Assembly (NCBI GenBank): GCA_022826205.1
Contig: JAJDVJ010000057.1
Location: 17,113-81,112, forward strand
From: Silicimonas sp.
GTDB taxonomy: Bacteria > Pseudomonadota > Alphaproteobacteria > Rhodobacterales > Rhodobacteraceae
DNA length: 64,000 nucleotides
Direction of reading: 5' to 3'
The translations under genes were made by a program, and so were the position numbers. Under the pieces are notes generated by a model, which saw nothing but the letters and a program-made list of their open reading frames with translations, searched no databases and was not told the DNA's origin. Numbering within the stretch: position 1 is the first letter of the stretch; every line of letters starts with the position of its first letter. Shown here one piece after another: positions 55,354 to 64,000 of this stretch.

Positions 55354-56298
55354 TCATTCGTTGGTCAGTGGTTGGCGATTGGAGACTTGCGTTCGGAGCC
55401 AGCCGACTGGCCCCTGCTCCCACAATCCGCGGTTGCCGCGGTCGCGACGCGTGAACCCAAGTCCCTGCGTGACGCGGTCGAAGACCACGGCCAGCAGCAC
55501 GATGCCCAACCCTCCGACGGAGGCTCGGGCGAGATCAAGTTGGCTGATGCCTACCAGCACGAGCCGTCCAAGCCCGGCAACCGAGATCATGGACGCAATG
55601 ACGCTCATTGCCAGCGACAGCATCACGGTTTGGTTGACCCCGGCCATGATTGTCGGGCGGGCAAGTGGCAGCTCGATGGACCAGAGCCGCTTCAGTGGCG
55701 ACGCGCCGAATGCATTCGCGGCCTCGACCAGATCGGCGCGCACCTCGCGCAGGCCGAGATTTGTCAGACGCACAAGTGGCGGGGTCGCGAAGAATGCTGT
55801 GACGATGATTCCGGGCACATTGCCGATGCCGAACAGAAGAATCACCGGAACGAGATAGGTAAACGACGGAATCGTCTGCATGAAGTCCAGAACCGGGCGG
55901 ACAATGGCCCAGACCCAGTTGACGCGAGAACAGAGGATTCCAAGCGGCAACCCGACCAATGCGGAAATTGAAACGGCGGTCGTCAGGACAGCCAGGCTGG
56001 TCATTGCCGCATCCCATGCACCAATGATGCCGATCGCGGCAAAGGCAAAAAGAGTCAGGATCGCTGTCGTCCGGTTCACGACCTGCCAAACGATTGCGGC
56101 GGCAAGGGCCAGCAGCACCGTCTGCGGAGCGCCACGCAATCCGTCTTCGACCAGATCCAGCAGCCATTTAACCGGTGCCTTTATGGCCTGAAAGATGCCG
56201 CGATAGTTTGAGGTCAGCCACCGCATGCTGTCATTGGCCCAATCCGAAAGGGGCATGCTGATCGTGGCGAAAGGATCGAGAAGAATTGCCAAGTCCAT
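55354..56298 (-). CDS. Betaine-type ABC permease (ProW family), second
   Basis: A 314-residue permease. The start is an ATG at 56298, although a TTG three bases upstream is possible. It has the ProW-type loop LREVRADLVEAANAFGASPLKRLWSIELPLARPTIMAGVNQTVMLSLAMSVIASMISVAGLG, near-identical in pattern to the preceding permease. Two unlike copies of a permease suggest a heterodimeric channel. Confidence 0.88.
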   Translation of the reverse strand: MDLAILLDPFATISMPLSDWANDSMRWLTSNYRGIFQAIKAPVKWLLDLVEDGLRGAPQTVLLALAAAIVWQVVNRTTAILTLFAFAAIGIIGAWDAAMTSLAVLTTAVSISALVGLPLGILCSRVNWVWAIVRPVLDFMQTIPSFTYLVPVILLFGIGNVPGIIVTAFFATPPLVRLTNLGLREVRADLVEAANAFGASPLKRLWSIELPLARPTIMAGVNQTVMLSLAMSVIASMISVAGLGRLVLVGISQLDLARASVGGLGIVLLAVVFDRVTQGLGFTRRDRGNRGLWEQGPVGWLRTQVSNRQPLTNE

Positions 56299-56301
56299 CA
56301 A

Positions 56302-57228
56302 TCAGGCTCCCGTCCTGGAGCGCGGTCTGCCCGCACCCAGAGCCTGCACATAGCGATCCACCGTGATGGCCGTCAGCACGATGCCTAGGCCACCCACGGT
56401 TGCGGCGCCAAAATCGAGCCGTCCGATGCCTTCCAGTACGGTTCGGCCCAGCCCCGCCACCGATATCATCGACGCGACGACAGCCATGGAAAGTGACAGG
56501 AGGACGGTCTGGTTCAACCCTGCCAGAATGGTTGGCCGTGCCAGCGGTAACTGCGTCCCGAACAGCAACCGCGTCTCGCTGGCGCCAAAGGCCCGCGCAG
56601 CTTCGACAAGGTCTTCTCGCACCTCGCGAATTCCAAGATTGGTCAACCGAATAAGAGGCGTGATGGCAAAGAAGCACGTCACGATCACGCCCGGAGTGTC
56701 GCCAATCCCGAAAAGCATGACGACGGGTACCAGGTAGACGAAGCTCGGGACTGTCTGCATCAGGTCGAGCATCGGTCGAAGCACCCGAAAGAAACGATCA
56801 CTGCGTGCAGCCAGCACACCGATGGGCAAACCGACCACCACGCAGATCGAAACTGCGACGATCACGATGGAAAGTGTCGTCATTGCATCATGCCACGCTC
56901 CCGACAGCCCGATCAGTGTCAAGCAAACGAACTCGGTCAGTGCCAGCCGCCAGCCAGCCAGCAGCCAGCCGATGATCGACATGCCGGCAATCCCGGCAAG
57001 CGGCGGGACCGCCTCAAGGCAGTCCCGCACGAATTCCAGAAACCTCTGCACCGGAACCTTGGCCGACAGCAAAGTGCCGCGGCTGTGCCCTACGAACCAA
57101 TCCAGCGTGCGCTCGGCCCAGAATCCGAACGGTATCGTGAAGTGGTCGAAGGGATTGAGGAGCAGGTCCAACCCTTCACCTCCTGGCCAGATCACGGCCG
57201 ACCGCAGCGAGGATCTCAGGTCGATCAA
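56302..57228 (-). CDS. Betaine-type ABC permease (ProW family), first
   Basis: A 308-residue permease with IREVREDLVEAARAFGASETRLLFGTQLPLARPTILAGLNQTVLLSLSMAVVASMISVAGLG. The only start near the 5' end is a TTG at 57228, inside the end of the ATPase gene (overlap about 53 bases); a slightly later start cannot be excluded. It pairs with the second permease. Confidence 0.85.
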   Translation of the reverse strand: MIDLRSSLRSAVIWPGGEGLDLLLNPFDHFTIPFGFWAERTLDWFVGHSRGTLLSAKVPVQRFLEFVRDCLEAVPPLAGIAGMSIIGWLLAGWRLALTEFVCLTLIGLSGAWHDAMTTLSIVIVAVSICVVVGLPIGVLAARSDRFFRVLRPMLDLMQTVPSFVYLVPVVMLFGIGDTPGVIVTCFFAITPLIRLTNLGIREVREDLVEAARAFGASETRLLFGTQLPLARPTILAGLNQTVLLSLSMAVVASMISVAGLGRTVLEGIGRLDFGAATVGGLGIVLTAITVDRYVQALGAGRPRSRTGA

Positions 57229-58219
57229 TCCGGCCGATCAAGTCGGCTCCGTCCCTGACGGCAAGGTGATCGACGCCGTTTGCGAGTTGTTCGATCAGTA
57301 CCGGCAGCGGCGTGTCAGGACCAATGGTTGGTGCGTCCGAAGCCACTTCTCCGGCGACCGCGATTTCAGAAGCTGAGAGGTACTTCAAAGTCGATATCGA
57401 GCTGACGAACCGCGCCACGTATTCGGTTTCGGGGTACAACACGATGGTCTCCGGAGTGCCGACCTGATCGATCCTTCCGTCCTTCATGATTGCGATCCGT
57501 TGACCCACCCGCATTGCCTCATCCAGATCGTGAGTAACGAACAGCGTCGTCTTGTGTGCCTTCTCGGAGAGTGCGAGGAACTCGTCCTGCAATTCGCGCC
57601 TAATCAGCGGGTCGAGCGCACTGAACGGTTCGTCCATCAGCAGTATGTCGGGGTCGGCGGCGAGTGCGCGAGCCAAGCCGACCCGCTGCTGCATGCCTCC
57701 CGACAATTCGTCCGGATACCGGTCCCCCCATCCGTCAAGGCCCACCTTTTCCAGCGCCTCCTCAGCGGAGTCCCGGCAGGCTTTCCTGTCGGTTCTCTGA
57801 ACCTCCAGCCCGAAGGCGACATTGTCGGCAATCGTCTTGTGCGGCCAGAGAGCCATATGTTGGAAGACCATGCCAATTTTGTGTGCCCGCAGTGCACGCA
57901 ATTCACCCTTGGAAAGAGACATCACATCCTGGCCGTTGACCAGGACCGATCCGGCAGTTGGCTCGATGAGTCGATTGACGTGCCGCAGTATCGTGGACTT
58001 GCCGGAACCCGACAGACCCATGATGCAGAAAATTTCACCCTTGGCGACGGAGAAGGTTGCGTCCGCCACGCCGATGACGCAACCGAACTCCTCAAGAATC
58101 GCATCCTTGTCGACCCTGCCAGCGCGTGCCGCAGCAAGCACTTCCAAGTGGCGTTGCCCGAAGATCTTCCAGAGATTTCGGCATTCAATGGCGTGTGCAT
58201 CGGGCGAATGATCGTCCAT
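57176..58219 (-). CDS. Betaine-type ABC transporter ATPase (ProV family)
   Basis: A 347-residue ATPase with Walker [20 protein letters not shown], signature ELSGGMQQRVGLARAL, Walker B DILLMDEPFSALDP and the ProV feature NLWKIFGQRHLEV. The C-terminal CBS-like part is short. The start MDDHSPDAHAIECRN is preferred to an upstream ATG at 58261. It is the first gene of the reverse operon and divergent from a LysR gene. Confidence 0.92.
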   Translation of the reverse strand: MDDHSPDAHAIECRNLWKIFGQRHLEVLAAARAGRVDKDAILEEFGCVIGVADATFSVAKGEIFCIMGLSGSGKSTILRHVNRLIEPTAGSVLVNGQDVMSLSKGELRALRAHKIGMVFQHMALWPHKTIADNVAFGLEVQRTDRKACRDSAEEALEKVGLDGWGDRYPDELSGGMQQRVGLARALAADPDILLMDEPFSALDPLIRRELQDEFLALSEKAHKTTLFVTHDLDEAMRVGQRIAIMKDGRIDQVGTPETIVLYPETEYVARFVSSISTLKYLSASEIAVAGEVASDAPTIGPDTPLPVLIEQLANGVDHLAVRDGADLIGRIDRPEILAAVGRDLARR

Positions 58220-58352
58220 GTATCCCAAATCTGGATTGGTCGCGGCAGCAGTCTTGCACAAATCCGACCCCTTCCATATTGAAAAAATCTGACCCGGAGC
58301 GTAACCTGAAGTTACGCGTTGTCCAATTCGGACTCACGCGCACTGCGTTGGA

Positions 58353-59315
58353 TTGGAGCAAAGTCTGGCACAAGGCTTCCAAAGACTCCCGCCTGCCAAA
58401 TCGCTGATTGCGTTCGAGGCGGCGTCGCGAAACCTCAGTTTCACCGAGGCCGCCAAGGAACTCAATGTCACACGCGTGGCGGTATCGCGTCAGGTCCGTC
58501 AACTGGAGCATTTCCTGGGTGTCGAGTTGTTCTCCAGAGGCCGGAGCAGCATCACGCTGACCCGTGTCGGACGTCATCTGGCGCGTACGGTTCACGACGG
58601 ACTCCGTTCGATCGTCGACGAGATCGAATCCATCGAGAACACCAGGGAAGACAGACTGATCACCATCGCCACGACATCAGGGGTCTCGACTTACTGGTTG
58701 ATGCCGGTCATCGGCCGCTACAGGCAAATCGATCCAAGGGCCGACTTTCGACTTCTGGTATCCCATGACTTGGTGAATTTGGTGCAGCAAGACGTGGACC
58801 TCGCGATTCGATACGGAACCGGAAACTGGACCGCAACCACCAGCGTCCTGCTCCAGCGCCAGCAGATCCTGCCGTTGTGCAGCCAGGCATTCCACAGCAG
58901 ACATGGACCGTTCCGGACGATTGAAGAACTGGCCGGGGTGCCTCTTCTGGAGTTCGAGTCCGCCTTTGATCCCTCTTCGATCTGGACCAACTACTTCCGC
59001 GACAAGGGGAGCGTGATTGGCAGCCGGATCCGAATGAGCTTCTACGATTCCTATATCAATTTCGTGCAGGCAGTTCTCGACGGTCAGGGAATAGGCCTCT
59101 TGGGAGCGCCACTGATGCAGCAATTCATCGAGAGCAGCGTTCTGGTACCCGCCATCAAAATCGAGGCGCTACCGCAACACGGCTACTACCTGTGCCAACC
59201 CGAAGGAGCTTCCCCGTCGCGAACTGTGTCCAGATTTCGCGATTGGTTGCGTACCGAACTCAGCCATGGCGCGGAGCAGGTCCAGGCAGAATCGCCTCCG
59301 CACGACTCGGCGTAA
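58353..59315 (+). CDS. LysR-family regulator (GcvA-like)
   Basis: A 320-residue regulator with the N-terminal LIAFEAASRNLSFTEAAKELNVTRVAVSRQVRQLEHFLGVELF domain and an effector domain. The first codon is TTG; the true start is uncertain. It sits between the divergent betaine-transport operon and the third MttB gene, so it probably controls both (inference). Confidence 0.88.
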   Translation: MEQSLAQGFQRLPPAKSLIAFEAASRNLSFTEAAKELNVTRVAVSRQVRQLEHFLGVELFSRGRSSITLTRVGRHLARTVHDGLRSIVDEIESIENTREDRLITIATTSGVSTYWLMPVIGRYRQIDPRADFRLLVSHDLVNLVQQDVDLAIRYGTGNWTATTSVLLQRQQILPLCSQAFHSRHGPFRTIEELAGVPLLEFESAFDPSSIWTNYFRDKGSVIGSRIRMSFYDSYINFVQAVLDGQGIGLLGAPLMQQFIESSVLVPAIKIEALPQHGYYLCQPEGASPSRTVSRFRDWLRTELSHGAEQVQAESPPHDSA

Positions 59316-59399
59316 TCTCAAGTTTCGCGTCCGGGAAAGAATTTGTGAGATTGTGCGGACGACCACGCTAGCTGATAGTCTGCCGCAAGGAGCTAGCCC

Positions 59400-60950
59400 G
59401 TGGAAGTACATGCAAGATCCGTTCGGGACACGCGCCGAAAGCGCGCGGGAGGTGCGGCAAGGCGCCGTTTGGCGAGACTGAATGCGCCAATCGTCTTTCC
59501 ATCTGCAACCCAGCGCAACATTCCGACCTATGACGTGCTGCACGTCGATGGCCTCGAAGCGATCGACGATCATGCCCTGCGGATCCTCGAAACCATTGGC
59601 ATAGAATTTCGCGATGATGCGTCCGCCGCCATCTGGCGAGATGCCGGCGCGGATGTGGTCGGCCACCGTATCCGTATATCGCGTGATCTGATCCGCAAGC
59701 TGATTGCCACGATTCCCGAAGAGTTCGCCTATCACGCCCGGAACCCTCAACGCACGGTTCAGGTGGGTGGAAGCAACATGATTTTCGGTCCGGCCTACGG
59801 CACGCCCAACCTGATAGATCTTGACGGTGTACGTCGTCAGGCTACGGCTGCGGACATGGCGATGTTGATGCGGCTGCATCATGTCAACCCTGCACTGCAA
59901 TACAATGGCGGATATACTCTGGAACCGATGGATGTCTCGGTGCCGCACCGCCACCTGCACATGCTTGAGCAGAGTTTCCTGAACACCGACAAGCCCGTCA
60001 TGGGATCGCCACAATCGCATTTCCAGGCCCGTGACAGCATTGAGATGGCGCGGATCGTGTTCGGTGCTGACAAACTGGATGAAGAAGTGGTGATGAGCGC
60101 GATCTTCAACTGCAACTCACCGCTTGTTTGGGACAAGTCGCAACTCGACGCCGTCCGGGTCTATGCCGCAGAGGGACAGGCGCTCCTGATGTCGCCCTTC
60201 GTGCTCTACGGCGCATCGACCCCGGTGCATGCACTTGCGGCCACGGCACAGATCATTGCCGAGGTCTTGGCAGGGATCGCTTTCACCCAGATCATCCGTC
60301 CTGGCTGTCGCGCAGTGATGGGCGTAGCGCCCATGGGGGTTTACATGAAGAGCGGCGCACCAGTCTTCGGGTCGCCCGAAGTTTCTCTGTTCATGTACAT
60401 ATTTGGCCAAATGGCTCGTTACTATGGTGTGCCATGGCGCACAAACGGGGCCAAGTCAGGTTCGAAGCAGGACGATCTGTACGCTGGCTATGATTCGATA
60501 CTCAAGGTCTACCCGGCAATCCTTGGAGGCTGCAATCTCCTGACTCATTGTGGAGGCACCATTGAAGGCTCCTTATGCATCTCGATGGGCAAGCTCGCCG
60601 CCGATGCGCAACAGATCTTGAGCTTTCAGACCTTTCTGAATGGTGTGTCATTCGAAGATATGGAAACCGCTCTTGACGGACTCGCGAAAGTTGGACCCGG
60701 CGGACACTTCTTTGACGAGGACTATACACGAGAGCATCTGCCATTCCTTGACGAAGTGCAGGACAATGAACGCTACGAGAGCTGGTTGGCCGGTGGTTCC
60801 AGAACAGTCAGCGAGCGAGGCAACGAATGGTGCCGTAAGATGCTGAAGCGTTATGAAGACGACCCACCAGCGCTGGACAAGAGCATTCGTGAAGCCCTGC
60901 GTGCCTATGTAGTCCGTCGGGAGACCGAGATTCCAGAATCTCTGACGTGA
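59400..60950 (+). CDS. MttB-family protein 3
   Basis: A 516-residue MttB-superfamily protein starting at a GTG after AAGGAG. It has ALRILETIGIEFRDDASAAIW near residue 60, TVQVGGSNMIFGPAYGTPN and GVYMKSGAPVFGSPE. There is no in-frame TAG. Its closest neighbours are the divergent betaine-type importer, the D-2-hydroxyacid dehydrogenase and a DAO-type oxidase, which suggests corrinoid-dependent demethylation of an imported quaternary amine. No methyl-corrinoid acceptor gene is seen nearby. Confidence 0.85.
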   Translation: MEVHARSVRDTRRKRAGGAARRRLARLNAPIVFPSATQRNIPTYDVLHVDGLEAIDDHALRILETIGIEFRDDASAAIWRDAGADVVGHRIRISRDLIRKLIATIPEEFAYHARNPQRTVQVGGSNMIFGPAYGTPNLIDLDGVRRQATAADMAMLMRLHHVNPALQYNGGYTLEPMDVSVPHRHLHMLEQSFLNTDKPVMGSPQSHFQARDSIEMARIVFGADKLDEEVVMSAIFNCNSPLVWDKSQLDAVRVYAAEGQALLMSPFVLYGASTPVHALAATAQIIAEVLAGIAFTQIIRPGCRAVMGVAPMGVYMKSGAPVFGSPEVSLFMYIFGQMARYYGVPWRTNGAKSGSKQDDLYAGYDSILKVYPAILGGCNLLTHCGGTIEGSLCISMGKLAADAQQILSFQTFLNGVSFEDMETALDGLAKVGPGGHFFDEDYTREHLPFLDEVQDNERYESWLAGGSRTVSERGNEWCRKMLKRYEDDPPALDKSIREALRAYVVRRETEIPESLT

Positions 60951-61166
60951 TCGCCAATTCGACGCAATCCGACGCTATCTCCATGCGGCAGGATGCGCAT
61001 TGCAAAAAGTGCCGCCGCGGAAAGCAATGCGGCGGGAAAGAGCGTCGGCGTCCAGGGTGCAAAAAGTTGCCCGATTCCGGGATTGATTATGGACTGTTGC
61101 TGCATGTTGCGCACCACGTTTCGCAACTGTCCGCATGATGAAAGGGCATTTCATGCTTATGCAGAT

Positions 61167-62411
61167 TCAGTTGCGCGACTCAACGAATGAACTTCGTCGC
61201 GCCAAGCGCCCAGCAGCGAGAAAGCTCAGTGCCGACAAAATCGCCGCCATCCCGAGACATCCCGCAACACCCCACAACTGATGGCAAAGGCCAGAAAGAA
61301 ACGTGCCGACGAGGCGGCCCACGGCGTTCGACATGTAGTAGAATCCAACATCCATGGTGACCCGCTCGCTCTTGGCAAACGCGAGGATCAGGTAGGAATG
61401 CAGGGCCGAGTTCAATGCAAAAGCGACCCCGAACACAAGCAGCCCAGCAACGATGATCGCGGCAAGGCCAGGAACATCAAGGATTGCGGCAAGGGACAGA
61501 AATGCGAGGATCGCTGTCAGCACCGCAACCCAACGGTGGTTGGAGCGTATCGTCTGCTGCAATGAACCGGTCTGTCGCGTCAAAAGCCTGGGGGCAGACG
61601 CCTGGAAGGCTCCGTACAAGATGATCCAACCTGACATGAAAATGCCGATGAGGAAGAATGCCTGGCGTGCGCTGTCCTGCGTGCCGTCCGACAGGACCCC
61701 GTAAAAGAAGATCGGAATGCCGACGACGAACCACGTGTCTCGCGCGCCAAAGAGAAACACCCGCGCCAGCGAGAGATCCAGGATGTCTGAGTCCTTTGGC
61801 AGGACGGCGGACACCTTGACGTCCTTTTTCCCTCCGGGCAGCCCGGAAGGCATGAAACAGGCCACTGCCATCAGGATGGTGCCCAGAATGACGGCCATCG
61901 AGATGACTGACACGGTGAATCCGGCAATGGCCAGAAGGGCTGCGCCGACTAAGAAGCCAAGTCCCTTGATGGCGTTCTTTGAACCCGTCAGGAGCGCAAC
62001 CCAGCGGAACAGCGTGCCTCCTGCGCCTGGAGCCAGGAGCTTCACGGCGCTCTTCGAGGACATCTTTGCAAGATCCTTGGCGACACCTGAAGCGCCCTGA
62101 ACCGCCATTACGTAGATGACACTGAGGGTCATGGCCCAGGCTGGATCAAGTGCGGTCAAGGCGAGAAGGGCGGCAACCTGGATGCCGAGGCCGGCATAGA
62201 GGGTTGAAGTCACACCGAACCGGCTCGCGAGTCAGCCCGCCGACAGGTTTGTCGCAACTCCCATGACCTCGTAGAGCAGGAAGAGATAGGCGAGTTGTAG
62301 CGGCGAAAACCCCAGCGTGTGAAAATGCAGGAGAACCAGCATCCTTAGCGCGCCGTCGGTCAGCATGAATGCCCAGTATGCCGCAGTGACGGCGACGTAT
62401 GCCCTGAGCCC
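61167..62411 (-). pseudogene. arsJ: arsJ-like organoarsenical exporter, disrupted
   Basis: The reading frame of an ArsJ-type major-facilitator exporter runs from 62411 to 61167. Its N-terminal part (AYVAVTAAYWAFMLTDGALRMLVLLHFH) matches ArsJ, but no start codon is seen: an in-frame TAA stands at 62414-62412 just before homology begins. A TGA at 62234-62232 interrupts the frame after NLSAG, where ArsJ usually has a tryptophan. The remaining 348 codons are open and look intact. It lies immediately downstream of the GAPDH gene, as in arsenate-detoxifying gapdh-arsJ pairs. It is probably a recent pseudogene. Confidence 0.75.
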
Positions 62412-62422
62412 TTAAATTTCGC

Positions 62423-63436
62423 TCACTGAATTCCGGCCGCAACCATGGCGGCTATGTCGGCCATGCGACAGACATAGCCCCATTCATTGTCATACCACGC
62501 AAAGATCTTCACCTGGGTTCCGTTGATCACCATGGTCGAAGGCCCGTCAACGATGGACGAGCGCGGATCATTCAGGAAGTCGCATGATACAAGGGGGCGC
62601 TCCTCGTAACCGAGGATACCTTTCAGGTCGCTTGTGGCCGATTCGGCGAAGAGAGCATTCACCTCTTCGACGTATGTTTCGCGCGCCATCTCGAACACCG
62701 AATCGACGAGCGATGCATTCAGAAGCGGGACCCGGACTGCGTGACCGTTCAAGCGTCCTTCAAGCTCGGGGTAAATTAGCGTGATTGCCGTTGTCGACCC
62801 CGTTGACGTGGGGATCAGGGAATTCAGGGCGGAACGTGCGCGCCGGGGATCTTTGTGCACCTTGTCGACGATGTTCTGGGTATTGGTCGCATCATGTATT
62901 ATCGTTATAGAACCGTATTTTATTCTAATTTTTTCATGTAACACCTTGACTATCGGTGCAAGGCAGTTCGTGGTGCAGGACGCGGCAGTGACAATGTCGT
63001 GGACGTGAGGATCGTACAGGTCGTGATTGGCACCATAGACAAGGTTCAGGATGCCCTTGTCCTTCGCTGGTGCCGAAACGACGACCTTCCGAACGCCGGC
63101 ATCCAGATAGGGTTGCAGCTTTGCTGCGGACTTGTGGACGCCGGTGCAGTCGATGACCAGATCGATGCCGAGTTCTTGAAGGGGCAGGTCACGAATTTCC
63201 TTCGCCTGCGTGAACCGCATGGCATGTCCTGAAACCGAAAGATGATCGCCCCTTGCCTCGATGCCAAGGTCCCGGCGGCCATGAACCGTGTCGAATTCCA
63301 GCAGCATGGCATGCTGCATGATATCCGCGAAGGGCTTGTTCAGCAGGGCGACCTCGCTGCCACGCTCCTCGTCAAAGAAGCGTCGGAGCAGCAGTTTGCC
63401 CATTCGGCCGAGGCCGTTGACCGCGATGCGTGCCAT
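62423..63436 (-). CDS. Glyceraldehyde-3-phosphate dehydrogenase, ArsJ-associated type
   Basis: A 337-residue GAPDH with MARIAVNGLGRMGKLLLRR, the active-site cysteine in TAASCTTNCLAPIVKVLHE, and SALNSLIPTSTGSTTAI. The proximity to arsJ identifies the arsenic-associated type, which forms 1-arseno-3-phosphoglycerate for export by ArsJ. The neighbouring exporter is broken, so the pair may no longer work. A short AT-rich run of codons (around 62895-62945, KIRIKYGSITIIHD) contrasts with the rest of the gene. Confidence 0.88.
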   Translation of the reverse strand: MARIAVNGLGRMGKLLLRRFFDEERGSEVALLNKPFADIMQHAMLLEFDTVHGRRDLGIEARGDHLSVSGHAMRFTQAKEIRDLPLQELGIDLVIDCTGVHKSAAKLQPYLDAGVRKVVVSAPAKDKGILNLVYGANHDLYDPHVHDIVTAASCTTNCLAPIVKVLHEKIRIKYGSITIIHDATNTQNIVDKVHKDPRRARSALNSLIPTSTGSTTAITLIYPELEGRLNGHAVRVPLLNASLVDSVFEMARETYVEEVNALFAESATSDLKGILGYEERPLVSCDFLNDPRSSIVDGPSTMVINGTQVKIFAWYDNEWGYVCRMADIAAMVAAGIQ

Positions 63437-63557
63437 GTCTGCACCCTAGTCGCCGAGAGCCTTCTTGCTCAGGGCGCGGGCAGCGGCAAGTGAAGGTTTT
63501 GCGACACGGAAAGCGTTCAGGCTTTCCACGCTCGCACCGACGTGTTGGAAAAGACGC

Positions 63558-63677
63558 CTACGACAGCGCGTTGCCTACAGCGCTCGCACCTGCCGACAAG
63601 TCGCTTCCAATGCCCTCAAACGTATTGCACGCGGCAAGTCCCAGCAAAAGCATCGTAAGCAGCAAGATCTTTCGCAT
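63558..63677 (-). CDS. Entericidin-like small lipoprotein
   Basis: A 39-residue lipoprotein starting MRKILLLTMLLLGLAACNTFEG, with the lipobox LAAC and a GAGGAG ribosome-binding site a few bases upstream. The size and GIGSDLSAGASAVGNALS tail match the entericidin A/B family. It is membrane-anchored; the role is unknown. Confidence 0.85.
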   Translation of the reverse strand: MRKILLLTMLLLGLAACNTFEGIGSDLSAGASAVGNALS

Positions 63678-63681
63678 TTCG

Positions 63682-64000
63682 TCACTCCTCATACCACCAG
63701 ACATCAGGCTGGAAACCGATCCAGTCCCCATACATCGGCAGCCTGTCCGGATATCGCAGCTGCCTTGCATGTGCGATCCGTGAAACAGGTAAATGCCAGA
63801 TTGGAATTACATAGCGCCCTGTTGTCAGGACCCTGTCAAGGGCCTTTGTTGCGGCGACGAAGTCGTTCTTGCTCCTGGACGTCAAGAGCCGCTCGATCAT
63901 GGCCTCGACTGCAGCACTCCGGACCCCCATCCAGTTCCGGCTCCCCTCGGTATCCGCTGCTTCAGAGCTCCAGTAGAGGTTCTGCTCGTTCCCGGGGGAG
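63682..64000 (-). CDS. Peptide-type ABC solute-binding protein, 3' end only
   Basis: The frame continues to the right edge of the window, so only the C-terminal 105 residues are seen: NLYWSSEAADTEGSRNWMGV and IPIWHLPVSRIAHARQLRYPDRLPMYGDWIGFQPDVWW. This resembles the end of family-5 binding proteins of the YejA type. The 5' end lies outside the window. Confidence 0.75.
   Translation of the reverse strand, partial: SPGNEQNLYWSSEAADTEGSRNWMGVRSAAVEAMIERLLTSRSKNDFVAATKALDRVLTTGRYVIPIWHLPVSRIAHARQLRYPDRLPMYGDWIGFQPDVWWYEE

Noticed and set aside
62232..62234. TGA in arsJ read as selenocysteine
   Set aside because: Family members have tryptophan at this place, no selenocysteine element is visible, and the start codon is also missing, so a pseudogene is simpler.
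1..64000. CRISPR arrays, rRNA genes, intact insertion sequences
   Set aside because: None was found. Repeats are limited to those listed, and no transposase or integrase gene was recognised.

Overview
The window is GC-rich, gene-dense alphaproteobacterial DNA and looks like a member of the Rhodobacterales (Roseobacter-type). The pointers are an aerobic-type cobalamin (cob) cluster with CobG and CobF, a B12-riboswitch-controlled CbtAB cobalt transporter, TRAP and betaine-type ABC transporters, a DMSP-demethylase-like protein, a methanethiol-oxidase-family protein, and three MttB-type (trimethylamine-methyltransferase superfamily) genes without an amber/pyrrolysine codon.

Layout. 1-16 kb: cobG(partial)-cobH-cobI-cobJ, cobK on the opposite strand, cobL, then an accessory insert (Uma2-type protein, an unexplained gap, a HEAT-repeat protein) coupled to cobM, a lipoprotein, cobB-cobA-cobF, a disturbed stretch (aldehyde-dehydrogenase remnant, TMADH-type flavin oxidoreductase, remnant of a second cobF), then a cobalamin riboswitch with cbtB-cbtA and a His-rich periplasmic protein. 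16-22.5 kb: a family-5 peptide-type ABC transporter and a divergent S51 peptidase. 22.5-34.5 kb: a LysR gene, an MttB homologue coupled to a ketopantoate-reductase-family gene, then a four-gene reverse operon (FMN 2-hydroxy-acid dehydrogenase, TPP enzyme, hydroxyisourate-hydrolase-like protein, DmdA-like demethylase) divergent from a TRAP transporter, and a second LysR gene. 34.7-40.1 kb: acyl-CoA dehydrogenase, an ECHDC3-like crotonase, a selenium-binding/methanethiol-oxidase protein, a 2Fe-2S ferredoxin, a CoA-binding protein and a thiolase. 40-49.7 kb: SRPBCC protein, a Fic protein behind a 44-bp perfect palindrome and phased repeats, HAD phosphatase, second MttB, tRNA-Tyr with an att-like duplication, rlmB, YHS protein, YeeE/YedE transporter, lipoprotein. 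49.9-61 kb: Bcr/CflA exporter with a DsbA-family protein; then a reverse proV-proW-proW-proX-ghrA-FAD oxidase operon divergent from LysR and a third MttB. 61-64 kb: an arsJ pseudogene with its GAPDH partner, an entericidin-like lipopeptide and the 3' end of a peptide-binding protein.

How it fits together. The inference is that the strain makes its own cobalamin and spends part of it on corrinoid-dependent demethylation of methylated amines or related compounds: three MttB-type enzymes lie within 45 kb of the cob cluster, one beside a betaine-type importer and one beside a DmdA-like/HIUase-like/TPP/2-hydroxy-acid operon with its own TRAP importer. That second region (about 22.5-40 kb) is the best candidate here for an undescribed catabolic system; its substrate cannot be read from sequence. 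No corrinoid-carrier protein for the MttB enzymes is seen in the window.
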